From positions 1-64,000 of the forward strand of contig NZ_FCOM02000046.1 of NCBI RefSeq assembly GCF_001544695.2: 64,000 bases of DNA, written 5' to 3'. The notes beneath the pieces are model-generated. The model had not been told where the DNA came from and ran no database searches. It worked only from the letters and a program-made list of their open reading frames with translations. The DNA is from Caballeronia arvi. Lineage in GTDB: Bacteria > Pseudomonadota > Gammaproteobacteria > Burkholderiales > Burkholderiaceae. The position numbers and the translations under genes were made by a program. Positions 56,325-64,000 of this stretch are shown here, piece after piece; position 1 is the first letter of the stretch; each line of letters opens with the position of its first letter.

Positions 56325-56992
56325 GGATTCTCCCCGAACGAATAGCCGATGCTGCGCACCGTGTGAATCAGCTTCAGATCGAACGGATTGTCGATCTTCG
56401 CGCGCAGCCGCTTGATCGCGACATCGACGACATTGGTGTCGCTGTCGAAATTCATGTCCCACACTTCCGATGCGATCAGCGTGCGCGAAAGCGCTTCACC
56501 CTGATGCTTGCAAAAGAGATGCAGCAGCGCGAACTCCTTGTTCGTCAGCGCGATATCGATACCTTTACGTGTGACCTTGCGGCGCAGGACATCGACATGG
56601 AGATCCGCGATCTGAAACGTGTCCGATTCGCGCATCACGCCGCGCCGCAGCAGCGTGCGGATGCGCAGCACGAGTTCCGTGAATGAGAAAGGCTTGACGA
56701 GATAATCGTCGGCGCCGAGTTCGAGCCCGTGAATGCGGTCCGTCACGTGATCGCGTGCCGTGAGAAAAATGACAGGCAAGTCACGTTTCGCGCGCAAGGC
56801 CGACATGATCTGCCAGCCGTCGATGCCGGGCAGCATCACGTCGAGCACGATCAGCTCGTAGTTGTTCGCGAGCGCCTGATGCAGTCCATCCGTGCCGTTG
56901 CGCACGAGTTCGACCTGATAACCGGACTCGATGAGCCCTTTTTTCAGGTAGTCGCCGGTCTTGCGGTCGTCTTCGATAACGAGGATGGTCAT
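56321..56992 (-). CDS. OmpR-family response regulator, HprR/CusR-like
   Basis: A 223-residue response regulator with acidic DD (8-9), phosphorylation site Asp51 in VLDVMLPG, Lys in LVKPFSFTEL, and a winged-helix output domain with FALLHLFCKHQGEAL and VDVAIKRLRAKID. It is the closest match to the CusR/HprR (YedW) group. The kinase starts inside its stop codon. It probably binds the ATGAC-N6-GTCAT box between its own gene and the cytochrome gene. Confidence 0.87.
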   Translation of the reverse strand: MTILVIEDDRKTGDYLKKGLIESGYQVELVRNGTDGLHQALANNYELIVLDVMLPGIDGWQIMSALRAKRDLPVIFLTARDHVTDRIHGLELGADDYLVKPFSFTELVLRIRTLLRRGVMRESDTFQIADLHVDVLRRKVTRKGIDIALTNKEFALLHLFCKHQGEALSRTLIASEVWDMNFDSDTNVVDVAIKRLRAKIDNPFDLKLIHTVRSIGYSFGENP

Positions 56993-57054
56993 GCTGGCGC
57001 TGCGTTCGATGAATTGCCGACATTCTAGCCAGAGCTGCTGCATGTCCCGCGAAA

Positions 57055-57085
57055 GATGACAAAAAAGTCATCGAGAGGTCATCGA
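57055..57085. promoter_or_regulatory. HprR/CusR-type box in the divergent promoter region
   Basis: GATGAC-N6-GTCATC (57055-57072) fits the ATGAC-N6-GTCAT core known for CusR and HprR of E. coli. A direct repeat GTCATCGA occurs at 57067-57074 and 57078-57085, 11 bases apart, about one helical turn, as expected for an OmpR-family dimer. It lies between the regulator gene and the cytochrome/molybdoenzyme operon. Confidence 0.75.
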
Positions 57086-57108
57086 TCGATCAGCGCCGCG
57101 CCGCTAAC

Positions 57109-57726
57109 ATGCCCTTCGTCATCTCATACGCGAGGCACGACGTGCAAGTACAACCGCTATGGCTGCGCATTACGCACTGGCTCAACGCGCTCGCCGTGTT
57201 GATCATGGTGACGAGCGGCTGGCAGATCTACAACGCATCGCCGATATTCAAATCGATTACGTTCTCGCCCGCGATCACGCTGGGCGGCTGGCTCGGCGGC
57301 GCGCTGCAATGGCATTTCGCCGCGATGTGGCTGCTGGTCGCGAACTTCATCGTCTATCTCGCGATGAATCTCGTCACCGGACGCTTTCGCCGCCGCATGT
57401 TTCCGCTGTCCATCAAAAGCGTTTTCACCGATGCGTTCGATGCGCTGCGCGGCAAGCTCGGCCACGATGATCTCACGCACTACAACGCCGTACAAAAGTT
57501 CGCGTATCTCGCGGTGACTGTGGACATCGTGATCGTGATTCTGTCGGGACTCGCGGTGTGGAAGTCCGTGCAGTTTCCGTTGCTGCGCACGCTGATGGGC
57601 GGTTATGACAGCGCGCGCGTCGTGCATTTCTTCGGCATGAGCTTTCTGGTGGCGTTCTTTGTCGTGCATATCGCGATGGTTGCGCTCGTGCCGCGCTCGC
57701 TCGTGTTGATGATTCGAGGTCGTTAA
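57109..57726 (+). CDS. Cytochrome b561-type diheme membrane protein
   Basis: A 205-residue membrane protein with four hydrophobic segments and candidate heme-ligand histidines His23 (ITHWLNALAV), His69 (LQWHFAAMW), His173 (VVHFFGMSF) and His187 (FVVHIAM). It belongs to the cytochrome b/b6 N-terminal or thiosulfate-reductase cytochrome b group, not to the MsrQ/YedZ fold. It should pass electrons from the quinone pool to the molybdoenzyme encoded directly after it. The start codon is just right of the regulator box. Confidence 0.85.
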   Translation: MPFVISYARHDVQVQPLWLRITHWLNALAVLIMVTSGWQIYNASPIFKSITFSPAITLGGWLGGALQWHFAAMWLLVANFIVYLAMNLVTGRFRRRMFPLSIKSVFTDAFDALRGKLGHDDLTHYNAVQKFAYLAVTVDIVIVILSGLAVWKSVQFPLLRTLMGGYDSARVVHFFGMSFLVAFFVVHIAMVALVPRSLVLMIRGR

Positions 57727-57729
57727 GCC

Positions 57730-58503
<774 letters not shown>

Positions 58504-58541
58504 TCCACTACTTTGCTTTACATCCATCGAAAGGAGAACGC

Positions 58542-59153
58542 ATGTCGATTCGCATGAAACTCGGCGTCAGCATCGTGACGCTCGCACTCGCTTCCGCCGC
58601 CTTCGCTCAGACGCCCGCTGCAAAGCCTGCGCGCATTCGTGGCGATATCGTGTCGCTGTCCGGCGATACGCTCACCGTGCATCGACGCAGCGGCGACACG
58701 GTGAAGATCGCCGTCAAGGCCGACACGCCGGTGACCGCGCTGAAAAACATCAAGCTGCAGGACATCAAGCCGGGCTCGTTCGTCGGCACGGCGGCGACCA
58801 CCGGCACCGACGGCAAGCTCACCGCAACCGAAGTGCTCGTGTTCCCCGAAGCCGCGCGCGGCACGGGTGAAGGCCACTATGCATGGGACCTTGGTCCGCA
58901 GAGCTCGATGACCAACGCGAACGTCGATCAGGTCGTGCAGGGCACGAGCGGCCGCGATCTGAAGCTTTCGTACAAGGGCGGCTCGAATGCGGTGACGGTG
59001 CCGGAGAACGTGCCTGTCGTGACTTTCGCGCCCGCGACGCACGACGATCTGAAGCCCGGCAAGAAGGTGTTCGTCGTCGCGAGCCCGGCGGGATCGGACT
59101 TTGCGGCGCAGCGTATCGTCGTTGAGAAGGATGACGTCGTGCCGCCGATGTAA
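58542..59153 (+). CDS. DUF5666-type periplasmic protein
   Basis: A 203-residue exported protein with a signal peptide ending near SAAFAQ (residue 21). It contains repeated small beta domains (IRGDIVSLSGDTLTVHRRSG, GSFVGTAATTGTDGKLTATEV, LKPGKKVFVVASPAG) of the DUF5666 kind. No catalytic residues are evident. It is the third gene of the cytochrome/molybdoenzyme operon, 38 bases downstream with its own AAAGGAG site, and is followed by a terminator. It may be a binding or accessory protein of that system. Confidence 0.75.
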   Translation: MSIRMKLGVSIVTLALASAAFAQTPAAKPARIRGDIVSLSGDTLTVHRRSGDTVKIAVKADTPVTALKNIKLQDIKPGSFVGTAATTGTDGKLTATEVLVFPEAARGTGEGHYAWDLGPQSSMTNANVDQVVQGTSGRDLKLSYKGGSNAVTVPENVPVVTFAPATHDDLKPGKKVFVVASPAGSDFAAQRIVVEKDDVVPPM

Positions 59154-59171
59154 GCGATCGCGCTTTGCCTG

Positions 59172-59202
59172 CGCCCGCCGGATTGATGCCGGCGGGCGTT
59201 TT
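59172..59202 (+). terminator. Rho-independent terminator after the DUF5666 gene
   Basis: A 10-bp stem, CGCCCGCCGG (59172-59181) and CCGGCGGGCG (59189-59198), is followed by TTTT. It starts 18 bases after the stop codon and ends the molybdoenzyme operon. Confidence 0.88.
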
Positions 59203-59375
59203 GTCATCTTCGAGTTGTTAAGGATATCGAATAGAAAGTTGAACGAAAGCATCCTGCAATAAGTGCCAGTTTCGAGAGTGTAACGGTGTAACACGCGGAA
59301 AAAATAGCGTAGCCGAACTGCCAGCTTCGCCTTCTAGGATGCGATGAGACGCTCACCCGATGCCAGGAGAACCGA

Positions 59376-59606
59376 ATGCTCAGTCCACACGAAATTTCCA
59401 CGCTCTTGCTGGTTCAACGCTCGCCTCATCAAGTCGAAGTCTCCGGACAGAGCACGACGCATCTTCGACAGGAAGCGCTCATCGAGATCAGACGCATGCC
59501 AACCGGCGACTCGATGCCGCTTCTTACGCAGAAAGGGCAGGACATGCTGATGCGCCTCGATGCACTCTGGAAGCTGTGTACCTCCGAAAGCGACGAAAGC
59601 GAATGA
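59376..59606 (+). CDS. Small conserved hypothetical protein
   Basis: A 76-residue protein with a good ribosome binding site (CCAGGAG). It begins MLSPHEISTLLLVQ and has a helical middle (EALIEIRRM) and end (GQDMLMRLDALWKL). I recall similar small proteins starting MLSPHE in Burkholderia and related genera; they look like small helical or winged-helix proteins but have no known role. It is preceded by about 170 bases of gene-free sequence after the terminator. Confidence 0.65.
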   Translation: MLSPHEISTLLLVQRSPHQVEVSGQSTTHLRQEALIEIRRMPTGDSMPLLTQKGQDMLMRLDALWKLCTSESDESE

Positions 59607-59670
59607 CGCGAGCGCTTTCATGCTCGCAAGCGTATTCTGTGTTTCCATTTCGACCACACGGAGCGTGCAA

Positions 59671-60501
59671 GTGACTCGATCGAATCAACCGACCGTCGCG
59701 TTGCTCGGCGCAGGCAGTATGGGATCGGCCATCGGCCGCGCTTTGACGCAAGCGGGCGCGCGCGTGCTGACATCGCTCGAAGGCCGCAGCAGCGCGAGCG
59801 CAACGCGCGCACGCGAAGCCGGCATGGAAGACGCGAGCCTCGAAGCACTGGCCGCCTGCGAATTCGTGCTGTCGATCGTGCCGCCCGCGGTCGCGGTCGA
59901 GACCGCCGAACGCATGGCGCCCGTGCTCGGACGCGCGAGCGTGCGTCCCGTCTATATCGACTGCAATGCGATCAATCCCGATACCGTCGGCAAGATCGAG
60001 CGCACGCTCGCATCAACGGGCACGCCGTTCGTGGATGGCGCGATCATCGGCGCGCCGTCGTCGCCCAAGTTCTACATGTCGGGGCCGCACGCGCATCGCG
60101 CACAGGCGCTCGCCGATGCCGGCCTCGTCGTGCGCATGCTTGACGGTCCCATCGGTGCGGCATCCGCACTCAAGATGTCGTATGCGGGCATCACGAAGGG
60201 ATTGACCGCGCTCGGCTCGGCCATGTCGCTCGCCGCGATGCGTAACGGCGCGGGCGACGCGCTCTTCGCGGAACTCGCGGAAAGCCAGCCCGCGCTTGCC
60301 GCGTGGCTCGCGGGCAATGTGCCGAAGATGCCGCCGAAGGCGTATCGCTGGGTCGCGGAGATGGAAGAGATCGCGCAGTTCATCGGCGACGAGTTCGCCG
60401 AGCATCGCATCTACGAAGGCGCGGCGGGGCTTTATGCGCGGCTGGCGAGCGACAGGGACGCGACGGATGCGCTCGAACGCTTCTTCGGCCGACGCGCCTG
60501 A
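59671..60501 (+). CDS. NAD(P)-binding dehydrogenase with DUF1932 domain
   Basis: A 276-residue protein of the 6-phosphogluconate/3-hydroxyisobutyrate dehydrogenase superfamily. The N-terminal motif VALLGAGSMGSAIGRAL binds the cofactor, and the catalytic lysine lies in SALKMSYAGITKG. The C-terminal helical domain matches DUF1932. The GTG at 59671 was chosen because it follows a GGAG site and directly precedes the Rossmann fold. The substrate is a hydroxy acid of unknown type. It converges on the MocR gene with nine bases between. Confidence 0.83.
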   Translation: MTRSNQPTVALLGAGSMGSAIGRALTQAGARVLTSLEGRSSASATRAREAGMEDASLEALAACEFVLSIVPPAVAVETAERMAPVLGRASVRPVYIDCNAINPDTVGKIERTLASTGTPFVDGAIIGAPSSPKFYMSGPHAHRAQALADAGLVVRMLDGPIGAASALKMSYAGITKGLTALGSAMSLAAMRNGAGDALFAELAESQPALAAWLAGNVPKMPPKAYRWVAEMEEIAQFIGDEFAEHRIYEGAAGLYARLASDRDATDALERFFGRRA

Positions 60502-60510
60502 TGAGCGACG

Positions 60511-61935
60511 CTACACGCGCGCAATAGCCGTTTCCTGCATGTGCTCGAAGAAGCGCGTCGCGCGCCGGTCGCCCGCATAGGCGGAGTTGATGCGCACCCA
60601 CGGACACGCTTCGCCGTTCGGACGGCAGTAGCTGCCCGGTGCGAGCGTCACGCCGAACTTCAGAGCTTCATCGACGAGCACCGCTGAATCGTCGATGCCC
60701 GGCACTTTCGCCCAGACGAAGTTGCCGCCGCTCGGTTCGTCGAATACGTCCCAGCCGTGCGCTTCGAGCGTCTGCACCGCGCTCGACAGCGAATCGCGCA
60801 CGCGCTTGCGCAAACGCTCCAGATACTTGCGATACGTGCCGCGTTCGAGCAGGCTCGCCGCGACGCTCTCCGCGAAACGCGAGCCGCCGAGGCTCGTCAG
60901 CACCTTCACGTCGACGAGATTCTTGACGAGCTCGCGATTCGCCACGAGATAGCCAATGCGCAGTGACGACGACAAGGTCTTCGATAATCCGCCAACGTAG
61001 ATCACGCGATCGAGCTGGTCGAGCGACGCGAGCCGTTGCGTCGGCACGGCCTGAAAGTCGGCGTAAATGTCGTCTTCGACGATGGTGAAGCCGTGCTGCG
61101 TCGCGAGTTGCAGCAACTTGAACGCGACCTGCGGCGCGATGTTGGTCGCGGTCGGATTCTGGAACACGGTGTTGAGGAAGAAGAGCTTCGGCTGATGCTG
61201 CTTGAGCAGCGCCTCGGCGACATCGACATCCGGTCCGTTCGCGAGCCGCGGCACGCCGACGAGCCGCACGCCTTGCAACTTCAGCAAGCCGAAAAGATTG
61301 TAGTAACCGGGATCTTCGACGAACACCGTATCGCCCGGTTTCAGCATGTAGCGCACGATGAGATCGAACGCCTGACTCGCGCCGCTCGTCATCATCACGT
61401 TCGGCAGATCGGCGTCGATGCCGAGCGCGTTGATCCGCATGGCGATCTGCTGGCGCAAATTGGTGTCGCCGTGGGGAAGGGCGTAGTCGACCACGCTGGA
61501 CACGTCGACGCGCGACACCTGACGGATCGCCTGCGTGAGACCGTCCACGTCGCGCCAGGCTTCGGGTACGAAACCGCTCGACAGCTTCAGCGTCTCGCCG
61601 GGGTAGTTGAACTGCTGAAGGATCTGGTTCGATTCCTCTTCGGCGAGGCGCGGATCGCAGTTGCTCGTTTTGCTGTCGTGTTCCTCGACGTGATCGGCCA
61701 CGTAAAAGCCCGAGCCGTGTTTCGGCTGAATCAGCCCGCGCGACGCAAGGCGGTCGTAGGCCTCGATGACCGGAAAGCGGCTGATGCGCTGCTCGGCGGC
61801 CAGCTGACGGATCGACGGCAGCTTGGCGCCTGCCAGCACGCGGCGCGAGCGGATCATTGCCTCGATCTGGCTGACGATCTGCTCGGTCAGCGGCACGCCG
61901 GTGCCGCCGTTGATATGAAGCGGAAGTGCGTTCAT
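60511..61935 (-). CDS. MocR/PdxR-family regulator
   Basis: A 474-residue fusion of a GntR winged helix (about 12-80, with AGAKLPSIRQLAAEQRISRFPV) and an aminotransferase-like domain with the pyridoxal-phosphate lysine in VGGLSKTLSSSLRIGYL. Such proteins bind DNA and use pyridoxal phosphate or an amino acid as effector; PdxR controls vitamin B6 synthesis. No pdxST genes are nearby. Its divergent neighbour is a DUF2917 gene, so it may control that gene or the convergent dehydrogenase. Confidence 0.85.
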   Translation of the reverse strand: MNALPLHINGGTGVPLTEQIVSQIEAMIRSRRVLAGAKLPSIRQLAAEQRISRFPVIEAYDRLASRGLIQPKHGSGFYVADHVEEHDSKTSNCDPRLAEEESNQILQQFNYPGETLKLSSGFVPEAWRDVDGLTQAIRQVSRVDVSSVVDYALPHGDTNLRQQIAMRINALGIDADLPNVMMTSGASQAFDLIVRYMLKPGDTVFVEDPGYYNLFGLLKLQGVRLVGVPRLANGPDVDVAEALLKQHQPKLFFLNTVFQNPTATNIAPQVAFKLLQLATQHGFTIVEDDIYADFQAVPTQRLASLDQLDRVIYVGGLSKTLSSSLRIGYLVANRELVKNLVDVKVLTSLGGSRFAESVAASLLERGTYRKYLERLRKRVRDSLSSAVQTLEAHGWDVFDEPSGGNFVWAKVPGIDDSAVLVDEALKFGVTLAPGSYCRPNGEACPWVRINSAYAGDRRATRFFEHMQETAIARV

Positions 61936-62237
61936 CGTGTTTTAAGTGTTCGGTCGGGATGAGTGAACAGTTGGATTTTGCTGTTCGCCGGTGTCGTGAC
62001 GGCCATTCGAACGCATCCGAAAACCGCCGTCAAGCCTGTCCAGATGGCTATCCGCGCTGTCTTTATAGTGTACACATCCGACACCCCTATACAAACTGTT
62101 CGGTGATTTCAGCTTAACAGTTCCATTGCAACTGTGCAGAAGTGTTCATTCAAGGTGTTCGGAATCGGTCGAATAATGCGCTCAACGGCTGCGCTCACTT
62201 CGATACAGCGGCCACCGGTTCATTGAGGAGCAGCATC
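61936..62237. other. Divergent intergenic region with repeated TGTTCGG
   Basis: This 302-base gap between the MocR gene and the DUF2917 gene contains TGTTCGG at 61947-61953, 62097-62103 and 62156-62162, and an inverted pair AACTGTT (62094-62100) / AACAGTT (62116-62122). These are candidate binding sites for the MocR protein. A TATACA (62088-62093) may be a -10 element. No gene or RNA is evident. Confidence 0.5.
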
Positions 62238-62561
62238 ATGCGTGAGATCCGTAGTTTCGAACTCGACCGGCGCGATGCGCCGACGCGCTGGGTGATCGAT
62301 CGGCCGCAGACCCTGCGCGTCAAGCGCGGGCAGCTCTGGCTGACGATCGAAGGCGAGACCGGCGATCACTGGCTGAACGCCGGCGCGTCCGTCGAACTGA
62401 AGCCGTACACGACGATCTGGGTCAGCGCGACGGCTGACGCGAGCTGGTTTTCGCTGGCTTCCGATTCGACGCGCGGAAGCGCGCAGCGCCTGAGCCAGAT
62501 CGTGCGCGCGTGGTTCGCGCGCCGGACGCCGTCGGCTCACATCGCGATCCTGAAAGCGTAG
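62238..62561 (+). CDS. DUF2917 protein
   Basis: A 107-residue protein of the DUF2917 family. The core TLRVKRGQLWLTIEGETGDHWL, with GASVELKPYTTIWV, looks like a small cupin-type barrel. The ATG at 62238 was chosen for its GAGGAG site eight bases upstream. The function is unknown. It is divergent from the MocR gene and converges on aconitase. Confidence 0.78.
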   Translation: MREIRSFELDRRDAPTRWVIDRPQTLRVKRGQLWLTIEGETGDHWLNAGASVELKPYTTIWVSATADASWFSLASDSTRGSAQRLSQIVRAWFARRTPSAHIAILKA

Positions 62562-62579
62562 GGGCGAAAAAAGCCCGGC

Positions 62580-62605
62580 GAAAAAAAACCCGGCCGTGGC
62601 CGGGT
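62580..62605 (-). terminator. Terminator of the aconitase gene
   Basis: On the minus strand an 8-bp stem, ACCCGGCC/GGCCGGGT (62588-62605), is followed by a run of T (plus-strand A at 62580-62587). It is 46 bases after the aconitase stop. Confidence 0.88.
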
Positions 62606-62651
62606 CCAATGTTCCCGCGCTCTTTCGAGCGCGGTCACCTGCAAAGTTTTC

Positions 62652-64000
<1,349 letters not shown>

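Overview
The window looks like chromosomal DNA of a GC-rich beta-proteobacterium of the Burkholderiales, most likely the Paraburkholderia/Caballeronia group. This rests on GC-rich third codon positions, dense gene packing, familiar small Burkholderia hypothetical proteins, and a gene repertoire rich in LysR, GntR, MocR and MarR regulators, orphan periplasmic binding proteins and catabolic operons. I see no rRNA, tRNA, CRISPR array, prophage or insertion sequence.

Layout. 1-2563: a dispersed repeat, then a carnitine catabolic operon in the order cdhC-cdhA-cdhB. 2506-5521: copper ATPase gene copA under a MerR/CueR-type promoter, and a PaiB-like flavin protein. 5855-11729: a DUF1254 lipoprotein, a 1236-residue AsmA-like (DUF748) protein and a DUF29 protein. 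11763-16530: an EmrB-type exporter, then a binding protein and a methionine-type aminotransferase divergent from a LysR gene. 16730-19783: a TctE/TctD-like two-component system and two small unknown proteins. 19865-24240: an orphan LivJ-like binding protein, a MarR regulator with two matching operators, an SDR, a thiolase and a YCII/DGPF protein. 24437-31169: a LacI-controlled sugar ABC operon with an isomerase and a Gfo/Idh/MocA dehydrogenase. 31272-32940: an XRE-ImmA peptidase paired with a DUF4411 PIN-like protein, followed by 6-phosphogluconate dehydrogenase on the other strand. 34627-37455: a GIY-YIG-like small protein, a PanE-like reductase, a split chromate transporter and a thioredoxin. 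37516-43163: a GntR-headed threonate/erythronate operon (ltnD-otnK-otnC, a second copy of the dispersed repeat, otnI, denD). 43429-46322: a DedA-rhodanese fusion translationally coupled to a three-module flavoprotein. 46703-54930: a cluster with an isochorismatase-fold hydrolase, AllH/AllF/AllG-like oxamic transcarbamylase subunits, a carbamate kinase, a free-standing allophanate-hydrolase C-terminal domain, an NCS1 permease and a LysR regulator. 54918-59153: an HprSR/CusSR-like two-component system divergent from a cytochrome b, a YedY-like molybdoenzyme and a DUF5666 protein. 59376-64000: a small unknown protein, a DUF1932 dehydrogenase, a MocR regulator, a DUF2917 protein and the 3' part of aconitase.

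How the parts work together. Much of the window serves the use of small plant- or soil-derived nitrogen and carbon compounds: carnitine, tetronic acids, an unknown sugar, and ureides or oxamate. In the 46.7-54 kb cluster, a substrate taken up by the permease would be hydrolysed to a carbamoylated acid, AllFGH would release carbamoyl phosphate, and the kinase would make ATP. That cluster and the HprSR-like/molybdoenzyme module are the most promising places to look for undescribed biology. All functions are inferred from sequence motifs and gene context; no database search was possible.
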